DNA from: a virus
Strand: one strand, 5' to 3'
IMG/VR virus record: IMGVR_UViG_3300028041_000003
Span: 1-39,713 of that record
Length of the DNA stretch: 39,713 nt
This document shows positions 31,646 through 37,928 of the stretch, in pieces (the first letter of the stretch is position 1; each line of letters starts with the position of its first letter). A program made the position numbers and the translations under genes. The notes under the pieces were generated by a model, which saw nothing but the letters and a program-made list of their open reading frames with translations, made no database searches and was not told the origin of the DNA.

Positions 31646-31658
31646 CCGAGTTTTCACG
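31646..31658 (+). repeat. CCGAGTTTTCACG repeat, copy 3
   Basis: Thirteen-bp repeat spanning the integrase stop codon. With copies 1 and 2 it forms a same-orientation set around the 3' end of the integrase, where arm-type integrase sites and attP are often found. Binding is inferred. Confidence 0.6.
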
Positions 31659-32712
31659 AGTTTGCACGTTCGCGTTTCGTCCGCGCCTTCCTTGCCTCAT
31701 CCAATTTGACGATCGCAGCGCGGCCAATCTGCCGCTGATCGCGCCCGCGGCCGTAATGCTCCACCATCTGCATCGAGTGCGCGGTGATGGCTGAAACCTC
31801 GGCTGGTGTGCACTGGGCCTCCAGCAAGGCTATCACGGCGTTCTTGCGGAGGCCGTGCGGCACCACATGATGGCCACGTGCCTTAGCCCATGCCTGGAGC
31901 CGCTGGCGAACCGCCGACTCGGTAGTGGGCTTGCCTTGCGGGTTGACGAGGATCGTGGTCGCCGGTCGCGGCGCCTCAGCGACAATCTCGGCAAGCTCGG
32001 CAGCCATGCTGATCCACAGCCTGGTCTTCGTCTTTTGCGCGAACACGCGGATGCCCCCCGGTTCGACGTCGTTCCAGCGCATCCTCACTACATCGCCGAT
32101 TCGCTGCCCCGTGAAGTAGAGCAGCGCGACCGGCAGCCTGACTTCCTGGTCGGCTAGCGCTTCCTCGAGCAGATCAAGCGGCCACGGCGGGTGAGGTTCG
32201 GACTTGAACAGCCGTATTTTCGCGGCCGGGTTGCCTGGTGCAAAGCCATGCTCGGGAAGCGATGCCCAGGCGTAGAGGGCACCCAACGCCCGCACCGTCT
32301 GGTTAGCCGCGCCCCGCCTGTCCGCCAGCTTGTCGCGGAGCTGGACGACATGGGAGGGTGTAACCGCCGCGGCTGGCGGGCTGCCGCCCTCGCGCGAGCG
32401 GATCAGCCGGTTGGCTACGGCCAGATAGCGGCTGTAGCTGCGCTGGCTGCTTTCCTCCAGGTCAGCGAACTCGGGCGATAGCTCATACTTGCGGATCAGA
32501 TCATCCAGGGAGAGCAAGCCTTGGGCCTTGGCGTTGGCGCGGTTCGTGCGAGCGGCGAGGGCGCGGGCATAGGCGCCGCCGAACGCCAGGTCGCGCTTGT
32601 GTGGCAGCTTCGTGAGGATCGGCTGCCCGCGCTCATCCTTCAGGCCAGTGTCGAAGTAGAAATACTCCCGGCCCTTGGCAACTTTGCGGCGAAGGTAGCG
32701 CAGATCGCTCAT
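31654..32712 (-). CDS. int: Tyrosine-recombinase phage integrase
   Basis: 352 residues from ATG 32712 in an ATGA overlap with the excisionase-like gene. N-terminal arm-type domain (RYLRRKVAKGREYFYFDTGLKD), SAM-like core-binding domain (about 72-150), then catalytic residues Arg204 (TGQRIGDVV), Lys about 227, His286 and Arg289 (HGLRKN), His312 (AHSMQ) and nucleophile Tyr320 (VEHYGRG). It integrates and excises the prophage. A full set of catalytic residues suggests activity. No core att sequence was identified. Confidence 0.93.
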   Translation of the reverse strand: MSDLRYLRRKVAKGREYFYFDTGLKDERGQPILTKLPHKRDLAFGGAYARALAARTNRANAKAQGLLSLDDLIRKYELSPEFADLEESSQRSYSRYLAVANRLIRSREGGSPPAAAVTPSHVVQLRDKLADRRGAANQTVRALGALYAWASLPEHGFAPGNPAAKIRLFKSEPHPPWPLDLLEEALADQEVRLPVALLYFTGQRIGDVVRMRWNDVEPGGIRVFAQKTKTRLWISMAAELAEIVAEAPRPATTILVNPQGKPTTESAVRQRLQAWAKARGHHVVPHGLRKNAVIALLEAQCTPAEVSAITAHSMQMVEHYGRGRDQRQIGRAAIVKLDEARKARTKRERANS

Positions 32713-32936
32713 GCGGCATCCCCTATCACGATTCCGCCTTCGTCCAGAACCTCGCCAGCCATGATGAGCAGCGCCTTGTCGAGCTGTGCCCGGCACCAAC
32801 GCTCGGAGCGGCCCAACTGGATCGGCGCGGGCAGGCGGCCGGATGCAACCTCCCGCAAGAACTCGGCGTCGGACAAGTCGCAGTAGCGCGCCGCCGTCGC
32901 CCTACGCATGGCAGCGGGGGGATAGGTGGCAGTCAT
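32709..32936 (-). CDS. Excisionase-like (AlpA/MerR-type HTH) protein
   Basis: 75 residues. ATAARYCDLSDAEFLREVAS, then GRLPAPIQLGRSERWCRAQLDKAL is the winged-helix signature of AlpA/excisionase proteins. Position directly ahead of the integrase on the same transcript suggests it directs excision. ATG 32936 opens the domain; the upstream extension is shadow. Confidence 0.8.
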   Translation of the reverse strand: MTATYPPAAMRRATAARYCDLSDAEFLREVASGRLPAPIQLGRSERWCRAQLDKALLIMAGEVLDEGGIVIGDAA

Positions 32937-33082
32937 GCGATCCTCGCCAGATACACCGCCACCAATCCGACAGCGCACAGCAGCAGCCACGCCCAATCGG
33001 GAACGGTGCTGTCCTTTGCCCAACGCGCGTGTGACAGGCGGCGCTCGGCTTGCATCTGCCGAATTGCCTTGCGGGTCGTCAT
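32933..33082 (-). CDS. Small single-TM protein
   Basis: 49 residues (MTTRKAIRQMQAERRLSHAR, then WAKDSTVPDWAWLLLCAVGLVAVYLARIA). Basic N-terminus and one C-terminal membrane helix. ATGA overlaps with the excisionase-like and NinB genes. Role unknown. Confidence 0.55.
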   Translation of the reverse strand: MTTRKAIRQMQAERRLSHARWAKDSTVPDWAWLLLCAVGLVAVYLARIA

Positions 33083-33477
33083 GCAGCCCTCCGCTCATCA
33101 GGCTCCGACCAGGCAACGCCGTGCCGCGCGCCGTATTCGGCAATCACTTCCATCAGATCGCTCATCTGCTGCTTGTTCAGCCGCGACGAACGGAAACCCA
33201 CCGGCACCATGCCGCGCCCATCCAGCGCCATTTCGAAGCGTTGGGCATGGTCGAGGCTGTGCATGAACAGCGCCTTCCACACATCGGGCGTGAGATTGCG
33301 CCCTTCAGGCCGGGCTCGGCTGATATCGCTGAGCATTGCCCACATCCGCGCGTTCTGATCCGGCGTCCGTGATTCCTCGCGGATGTTGACGACGGCGCGC
33401 GGCGGTGCCCGGTCGATCAGCCGCTTGGCAAGCGCCCGCTGCGGATCGCCGGCGAGGATGACGGTCTGGCCTCTCAC
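33079..33477 (-). CDS. ninB: NinB-family recombination protein
   Basis: 132 residues. ESRTPDQNARMWAMLSDISR, LTPDVWKALFMHSLD, and VGFRSSRLNKQQMSDLMEVI..YGARHGVAW are the conserved blocks of lambda NinB (Orf), a single-stranded-DNA-binding mediator that assists phage recombination. Sits with the RecT-like gene, consistent with a joint recombination function. Confidence 0.85.
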   Translation of the reverse strand: MRGQTVILAGDPQRALAKRLIDRAPPRAVVNIREESRTPDQNARMWAMLSDISRARPEGRNLTPDVWKALFMHSLDHAQRFEMALDGRGMVPVGFRSSRLNKQQMSDLMEVIAEYGARHGVAWSEPDERRAA

Positions 33478-34499
33478 GCCGTCACCTCGGCAAGCTGGCG
33501 CATCGCATCCGTCTTGGCATCGGCCAGCGCCGTGATGCGCGCCTGTTCCTCGTCGTCCAGTTCCTCAACATATTTCCAGTTGAGCTTGAACCAGCCGTCG
33601 AGTTCGTTCTTGCTCGTCACCGTCTCCAGCGTTTCGATCAGCATGGAGAGGCTTTCGCTTTCCTCGCCGGTCGCGGGCGCAAGCGTCAGCTCCTCGCGGC
33701 GGCGCTCAATTTCGCCCTTGAGGCCCAAGTCCTCCTCAATGCGCGGGTCGCCGTCGATCAGTGCGGGCCAATCCCGCCGCGCCTGGTTGATCGTGCGCTT
33801 GTGCTCGGATTTCAGCGCATCAAGCTCTGTCAGGCTCTCCGCCTTGCGGACGGCGGCGATAATGTCGTTAACCGCCTTGCGGAGCGCCGTCTTGCTCGTG
33901 TGGGGGCCATCCAGTTTTTCCCGAGCCGCCGGTTCTTGCGGGGCGGGGGTCGGCTGAATGTCGATCATAGGTGTTTCGTTCGCCGGCTGCTCGACCGGCG
34001 CGGGGCGGTTGTCGAAATCCACAACTTCCTCGGGCACATAGAGGCCGCTGGTAGCCATCGGGCAGACGGTGCGGACGCCCTCGCTGATGACGCGTGACCG
34101 CAGCATCTGGCGCGGAAACTTGCGCCAGTTGTCCTTGCCGCCGAGGCCCGCCGCCCTGGCGCGCTCCATCGTCCAGTCGATCGTCGCCGTGCCCCCTGCC
34201 GGGTGCGAGAACTTGGCCTTCACGCAGTCGTCGGTAAGCTCCAGCCATTCGATCTTGCCGCCCGATTGCAGGAAGTCCCGCTGCATCGCCTCGGCCTTCT
34301 TCGCGGGCTTGCCCTGGATGATTGAATAGTCGCGGAAGGCGATCGCCGGGTGCTGCCCCTCGGCTTGCGCGAGAAGGCACAGCGACAGTGCCGCGTTGGG
34401 ATCGGAAACGCCGAACATCCGCGACTGAGCAAAGGCGTGAGCAATGCGCTCGACATCCGAAACCGGCATCGGCGGCGTGACGGTGACTAGGCTGTTCAC
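33474..34499 (-). CDS. RecT-like single-strand annealing recombinase family protein
   Basis: 341 residues. Core (FGVSDPNAALSLCLLAQAEG, PAIAFRDYSIIQGKPAKKAEAMQRDF, GKDNWRKFPRQMLRSRVISEGVRTV, GLYVPEEVVDF) matches a family widespread in phages and placed with RecT-type annealases. An acidic, helical C-terminal tail (about 190-341) ends in a LDGWFKLNWKYVEELDDEEQ helix. Start ATG 34499; overlaps NinB by ATGA. Annealase assignment is family-based. Confidence 0.7.
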   Translation of the reverse strand: MNSLVTVTPPMPVSDVERIAHAFAQSRMFGVSDPNAALSLCLLAQAEGQHPAIAFRDYSIIQGKPAKKAEAMQRDFLQSGGKIEWLELTDDCVKAKFSHPAGGTATIDWTMERARAAGLGGKDNWRKFPRQMLRSRVISEGVRTVCPMATSGLYVPEEVVDFDNRPAPVEQPANETPMIDIQPTPAPQEPAAREKLDGPHTSKTALRKAVNDIIAAVRKAESLTELDALKSEHKRTINQARRDWPALIDGDPRIEEDLGLKGEIERRREELTLAPATGEESESLSMLIETLETVTSKNELDGWFKLNWKYVEELDDEEQARITALADAKTDAMRQLAEVTA

Positions 34500-34687
34500 A
34501 GTGCTTCCCCTTCATCCTTGGCGCGCTGGCGCAGGGCGTCGGCACGGTCGGCAATGTCCTCGATCATCCGCGAATAGGTGCTGTCCAAGGTGCGGACATA
34601 TGCCTGTTCCCAGCTCGCGCGCGGATTACGGTCGAGGTAGTCGCTGACCTCGCGCTCATGGGCGGCGAGCCATTGTTCCTTGCTCAT
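34496..34687 (-). CDS. Small helical protein
   Basis: 63 residues (MSKEQWLAAHEREVSDYLDR, then NPRASWEQAYVRTLDSTYSRM...RQRAKDEGEAL). Acidic helical. ATGA overlap with the RecT-like gene. Possibly a recombinase accessory; unassigned. Confidence 0.6.
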   Translation of the reverse strand: MSKEQWLAAHEREVSDYLDRNPRASWEQAYVRTLDSTYSRMIEDIADRADALRQRAKDEGEAL

Positions 34688-34863
34688 GCTGCTACCTTTC
34701 CCGGTGCGATGTGTTCGACCTCGACGAACTGCTCAGGCTCATCCTCGCGGGCGGGGCGCACATCGTCCTCGCAAGTGCAGCGATGCGCGGGACGGCGCCT
34801 GCCAACCCAGCCGGTGTAGCCACCGCAGCCGGAGCAGAAGTAGCGGTCGGGGATCAGGCTCAC
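34684..34863 (-). CDS. Small zinc-ribbon-like protein
   Basis: 59 residues from GTG (complement of 34861-34863), which overlaps the previous stop as GTGA. CSGCGGYTGWVGRRRPAHRC then CE could bind zinc. Acidic tail (EDEPEQFVEVEHI). The longer frame is rejected because it runs through the upstream gene. Confidence 0.55.
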   Translation of the reverse strand: MSLIPDRYFCSGCGGYTGWVGRRRPAHRCTCEDDVRPAREDEPEQFVEVEHIAPGKVAA

Positions 34864-35123
34864 GACAGCAGCCCCAGCGCCCAAGCAATGCCAAGCCACG
34901 CGAGCGCAGCACCGGCACCAATGATGAGCCAGACGCCCTCCCAGCCGCCGCATTCGCGCTCATCGCGCTCCTGACGCAGCGCCTCTTCGATCTCGTCCCA
35001 CATGGAGGCGTAGTCGGTGTCATCATCGACCCTGGGCGCCTCGGCAGCGATTGCGCCGTAGTCGCCAGTGAGCTTCGCAAGCTCCTCGGGGATGATGAAC
35101 GGGCGGTGGGTGACGGGGCGCAT
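34860..35123 (-). CDS. Small protein with C-terminal membrane helix
   Basis: 87 residues from ATG 35123 in a TAATG overlap with the HNH gene. Acidic helical body (EELAKLTGDYGAIAAEAPRV...MWDEIEEALRQERDE), then VWLIIGAGAALAWLGIAWAL, a tail anchor. Function unknown. Confidence 0.6.
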   Translation of the reverse strand: MRPVTHRPFIIPEELAKLTGDYGAIAAEAPRVDDDTDYASMWDEIEEALRQERDERECGGWEGVWLIIGAGAALAWLGIAWALGLLS

Positions 35124-35557
35124 TAGTCGACCTTTCGCTGAAGGCGGTTTGCTCGGTAGTTCAGCTTGCATTGGCGGCACTGGCGGCGACCGTCCGCTCG
35201 GGGCACGGCGTTGGTCCCGCTAAGCTCGTGGCCGCGGGGGCAGTGCGTCTTGCGGCTGTTCATGTGCCGGCGCTTCCGCACCATATCCTGCGCGTTGTCG
35301 CGTAGCGTTCCCGGCCAAAGGTGGGCGGGGTTCACGCAGTTGGGATTGTCGCAGGAATGGCAGACGCAAGCTGCGGACAGGGGTTTTCCCGCTGCGAGTT
35401 CCCAAGCAACCCGGTGGGCACGGCGAACCTTGCCGCCGAGCATGAAGCGCCCGTATCCTCGCTCGCTGATTGAACCTAGCCAGGGCCAGCACTCGTCTGG
35501 CGACCGCTGATCGACTTTCGACCAGAACCGATCTTCAAGGGGGGCGGCGCTTGCCAT
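35123..35557 (-). CDS. HNH endonuclease (HNH_3 type)
   Basis: 144 residues. FWSKVDQRSPDECWPWLGSI, then GYGRFMLGGKVRRAHRVAWE, CVCHSCDNPNCVNPAHLWPG and TLRDNAQDMVRKRRH give the HNH_3 active site. The C-terminal CPRGHELSG..RQCRQCK zinc motif is usual in this family. It uses the 28-bp version of the leader repeat as ribosome-binding region. As the second gene of the leftward operon it is transcribed early. Confidence 0.85.
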   Translation of the reverse strand: MASAAPLEDRFWSKVDQRSPDECWPWLGSISERGYGRFMLGGKVRRAHRVAWELAAGKPLSAACVCHSCDNPNCVNPAHLWPGTLRDNAQDMVRKRRHMNSRKTHCPRGHELSGTNAVPRADGRRQCRQCKLNYRANRLQRKVD

Positions 35558-35580
35558 CGCAGGTTCCTTCGCTCAGTGCG
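35553..35580 (-). repeat. Leader/RBS repeat, copy 2 (28 bp core)
   Basis: Shares 28 bp with copies 1 and 3, covering the CGC-ACTGA-GCG mini-hairpin, AAGGAACC and the ATG. The outer GGTTCC arm is absent. It supplies the start region of the HNH gene. Confidence 0.8.
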
Positions 35581-35585
35581 GGTTG

Positions 35586-35819
35586 TCAGGCGGCGATTGC
35601 GCGCACGGTGACGCTGGCAACGCGAACGCTGTTGCCCGTCAGCGGGTCTATGAGGTCGCGGCCGACCTTGCGGCGGTCACGCTCTGCGAAGCTCTCGGCG
35701 GTGGCGTGGCTGCGGGTGGTGAAGCGGCGCTCACGGCCGTCCGCATAGACCGTGACGACTTCGTGCGTGTGCCGGGCGGTCAGCGCCTTGGCAATCAGCG
35801 GGTGGGTGGTGTCGGCCAT
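35586..35819 (-). CDS. First gene of module B's leftward operon, hypothetical
   Basis: 77 residues (MADTTHPLIAKALTARHTHE; TVYADGRERRFTTRSHATAES). A beta-hairpin-rich small protein ending RVASVTVRAIAA. Starts from the full leader repeat directly downstream of the leftward promoter. Its short distance to the repressor gene is typical of early accessory genes. Unassigned. Confidence 0.7.
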   Translation of the reverse strand: MADTTHPLIAKALTARHTHEVVTVYADGRERRFTTRSHATAESFAERDRRKVGRDLIDPLTGNSVRVASVTVRAIAA

Positions 35820-35849
35820 CGCAGGTTCCTTCGCTCAGTGCGTGGAACC
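35810..35849 (-). repeat. Leader/RBS repeat, copy 3 (40 bp)
   Basis: Identical to 412-451. It lies immediately downstream of module B's leftward promoter. The predicted transcription start falls at about 35844-35846, within the GGTTCC arm, so the complete hairpin may not form in this transcript. Confidence 0.85.
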
Positions 35850-35850
35850 G

Positions 35851-35891
35851 ACAATACGCGTTGTAGCGAGGGTGTCAATACACCCCGTATT
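35851..35891 (-). promoter_or_regulatory. Module B leftward promoter and operators
   Basis: On the minus strand TTGACA (complement of 35873-35878) and TATTGT (complement of 35851-35856) are 16 bp apart. Operator AATACACCCCGTATT (35877-35891) overlaps the -35 and AATACGCGTTGTAGC (35853-35867) overlaps the -10. The copies are 24 bp apart, matching the rightward pair. Confidence 0.75.
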
Positions 35892-35896
35892 ATTTT

Positions 35897-36571
35897 TTAG
35901 CGGCGCAAGTGGCTTTGATAGGAGCGCACTACAATGCCGATCACCCGCGTCTCGGCGTCGGTGTGGTGGTTTTCGTCCAGCCTGCCGATCACGATGTCTG
36001 TGGCGAACTCAGGCAAGGTGGACTCGGCCCGCAACACCCACTGATCGCCCTGAACGTGGAGCCGCTTGCAGGTCAGCTCCGTCAGATCGTGCGCCGTGCG
36101 CTCGACAATCACCAGGTCGCCGTCCCGCGGGGGAACGCTGGCCAAGGTTTTGATGCACTCAAGAATGGAGCCGGGCGGTAGCGTCTTATCCATTGACCGC
36201 CCGCGGACTTCGACTGCGAAGCGCTCTGCGCCTCCGATGGGAGAGGGCGGCACCTTGATCTTGTATCCGTCAAATTGCTTTGCTTGTTCCTGCCATACGC
36301 CTGCGGCAACAGTGCCGACCACTTCGATTTCCTCTTCGTCTGCGTGGCCGCCGTTTGCCGGTTGGAGGGTATCTAGTGCGAGGAGCCAGCCGGGGTTGAC
36401 CTTGAAGGCGCGTCCATAGCGCTTCGCCGCATCAACATCGAATGACCGGGTTCCGTTTTCGTGGTGACGGTAGGCACCGGCCTGCCAACCGAAGGCGTCG
36501 GCTGCGTCCTGCGCCGTCTTGAACCCGGCCATCTTGCGGGCCTGTTTGAGCCGATCCGCCATCGTTTCCAT
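35897..36571 (-). CDS. Module B CI-like repressor, HTH plus S24 peptidase
   Basis: 224 residues. HTH at about 4-40 (DRLKQARKMAGFKTAQDAADAFGWQAGAYRHHENG), then an S24/LexA-type domain. The Ala90-Gly91 cleavage site is in VGTVAAGVW, the catalytic Ser126 in RGRSMDKTLPPGS and Lys169 in LTCKRL. SOS-activated RecA should trigger self-cleavage and induction. I chose ATG 36571 (METMADRL); MADRL nine bases on is possible. It diverges from the Cro-like gene and is flanked by two operator pairs. Confidence 0.9.
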   Translation of the reverse strand: METMADRLKQARKMAGFKTAQDAADAFGWQAGAYRHHENGTRSFDVDAAKRYGRAFKVNPGWLLALDTLQPANGGHADEEEIEVVGTVAAGVWQEQAKQFDGYKIKVPPSPIGGAERFAVEVRGRSMDKTLPPGSILECIKTLASVPPRDGDLVIVERTAHDLTELTCKRLHVQGDQWVLRAESTLPEFATDIVIGRLDENHHTDAETRVIGIVVRSYQSHLRR

Positions 36572-36595
36572 GACGGAAGGTTTAAAGAAAAAAGC

Positions 36596-36636
36596 GCTAC
36601 GGCGGGTATTGCGCTGCTCAATACGTTGTGTATTAT
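36596..36636 (+). promoter_or_regulatory. Module B rightward promoter and operators
   Basis: TTGCGC (36609-36614) and TATTAT (36631-36636) are 16 bp apart. GCTACGGCGGGTATT (36596-36610) overlaps the -35 and the perfect palindrome AATACGTTGTGTATT (36620-36634) the -10; starts are 24 bp apart. The predicted start site lies just before the Cro-like ATG, so the message may be leaderless. Confidence 0.75.
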
Positions 36637-36644
36637 GTGCCGCT

Positions 36645-36893
36645 ATGGCGAGCATGGACAAAATCTATTCAGCCTGGGGCGGCAACGCCGAGGCGATGGC
36701 CGACGATATTGGCGCGCAAGGCGTAACAGTTCGGCAATGGCGCAACCGCCGCAGCATCCCACCTGAGCACTGGGCCAGCATCATCGGCAAGGCTGCCGAG
36801 CGTGGCGTGGTGCTGACGGTAGCCGACTTCGGGCCGAACAGTGACGTTCTGGCCATCGCCAAGGCCATCAGCGCCGAGCGGGACGCAGCATGA
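36645..36893 (+). CDS. Cro-like/YdaS-type HTH regulator of module B
   Basis: 82 residues. WGGNAEAMADDIGAQGVTVR, then QWRNRRSIPPEHWASIIGKA is a Cro/YdaS-type HTH. ATG 36645 lies about two bases after the predicted transcription start; ATG 36654 (MDKI) is the alternative and would leave a short leader. It faces the S24 repressor and overlaps the next gene by ATGA. Confidence 0.8.
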   Translation: MASMDKIYSAWGGNAEAMADDIGAQGVTVRQWRNRRSIPPEHWASIIGKAAERGVVLTVADFGPNSDVLAIAKAISAERDAA

Positions 36894-37195
36894 CCGTGAG
36901 GGGCGTCAACATGGGTGAATCGGGTCATCATGGGTCTGCGGATACCCCAGGTCGGCGCAAACAATCCCTTGCAAATCGTCCGCAAGCTCAAGTGCTTGGC
37001 GAGGTCGGCGTGGCATTGCTCCAGGTTAAGAACGCCCGCCACCTCACGCTAGACGACATTGGCGCGGTGCTTGGCGTCAGCCGAGAGAGCGTTGCCAACT
37101 ACATCGCCGGTGAAAGCGAGATGGGGGTGCTCAAGTGGTTCCGTGCCGTCGAGGCATGGCCTGAGCTTGTTCAGAAGATCGGCGGTGCCGCATGA
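36890..37195 (+). CDS. HTH early protein, paralogue of 2477-2779
   Basis: 101 residues. HTH in HLTLDDIGAVLGVSRESVAN YI-type sequence, then WFRAVEAWPELVQKI. A longer, polar N-terminus (MTVRGVNMGESGHHGSADTP) distinguishes it from module A's copy. Same slot between the Cro-like and small TRKQP genes. Confidence 0.7.
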   Translation: MTVRGVNMGESGHHGSADTPGRRKQSLANRPQAQVLGEVGVALLQVKNARHLTLDDIGAVLGVSRESVANYIAGESEMGVLKWFRAVEAWPELVQKIGGAA

Positions 37196-37356
37196 TCCGC
37201 TGGTTCACCCGCAAGCAGCCGGAAACCCCGGAACAGCGCAACCCCGCGCGTGAGCTGGCACTGATCGGCGTTCGTCAGCATCGCGAGCGCGTCAAGGCAA
37301 TGGCTCGCCTGATGCGCGAACAATGCGACCTGCCGCCTGATCCGAGGCTGGCGTGA
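37192..37356 (+). CDS. Small conserved early protein, module B copy
   Basis: 54 residues (MIRWFTRKQPETPEQRNPAR, then helical REELALIGVRQH-like and RVKAMARLMREQ). Shares TRKQPETPEQR with 2776-2964 and the same overlaps to its neighbours. Unassigned. Confidence 0.7.
   Translation: MIRWFTRKQPETPEQRNPARELALIGVRQHRERVKAMARLMREQCDLPPDPRLA
37205..37239 (+). repeat. 35-bp perfect direct repeat, copy 2
   Basis: Identical to 2795-2829. The two copies mark equivalent positions of the two early modules. Confidence 0.9.
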
Positions 37357-37928
37357 AGGTGCTCGTGGCCTGCGAGTTCAGCGGCACCGTGCGCGATGCG
37401 TTCATTCGCCGCGGCCACGACGCCATGAGCTGCGACCTCCTGCCCACTGAGGCGCCGGGACCGCACTACCAAGGCGATGTGCGCGATGTGCTGCACTTCC
37501 CCTGGGATTTGATGGTGGCGCATCCCCCATGCACCCATCTCAGCGTTTCGGGCGCAAAGCACTTTGCGGACAAGCGCCTCGACGGGCGCCAGCAGGTAGC
37601 AGCGAGCTTCTTCATGGAGCTTGCCCGCGCACCCATCGCGCGCATCGCCATCGAGAACCCGGTTTGCATCATGTCGAGTCTCTGGCGCAAGCCGGATCAG
37701 ACGGTGCAACCCTGGCAGTTCGGGCACGGTGAAACCAAGGCAACCTGCCTCTGGCTAAAGAACCTGCCGGCGCTCCAGCCCACCAACATCGTCGAGGGAC
37801 GCGAGCAGCGGGTTTTTCGTATGCCGCCGAGCGCCGATCGGTGGAAGGAACGGTCAAAGACCTTCGACGGCATTGCCGAGGCGATGGCCGCCCAATGGGG
37901 TGACCTCCTGATTGCGGAGGCAGCATGA
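37353..37928 (+). CDS. DNA cytosine methyltransferase-like protein, module B copy
   Basis: 191 residues from GTG 37353 (GTGA overlap). Motif-I-like VLVACEFSGTVRDAF, HPPCTH (57-62) and IENPVCIMSS, then QPWQFGHGETKATCLWLKNL and RMPPSADRWKERSKTF. Clearly homologous to the 2961 protein, with patches of DNA-level identity. Short for a functional methyltransferase; activity is unproven. Confidence 0.7.
   Translation: MKVLVACEFSGTVRDAFIRRGHDAMSCDLLPTEAPGPHYQGDVRDVLHFPWDLMVAHPPCTHLSVSGAKHFADKRLDGRQQVAASFFMELARAPIARIAIENPVCIMSSLWRKPDQTVQPWQFGHGETKATCLWLKNLPALQPTNIVEGREQRVFRMPPSADRWKERSKTFDGIAEAMAAQWGDLLIAEAA

Noticed and set aside
28898-31700. att site or tRNA at the module junction
   Set aside because: I found no tRNA-like cloverleaf or repeated core; only the AGTTTTCACG motifs stand out.
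33868-34554. Second leftward frame overlapping the RecT-like gene
   Set aside because: Another phase of the same strand with Arg/Pro-rich shadow composition; the RecT-like frame has clear conserved blocks.
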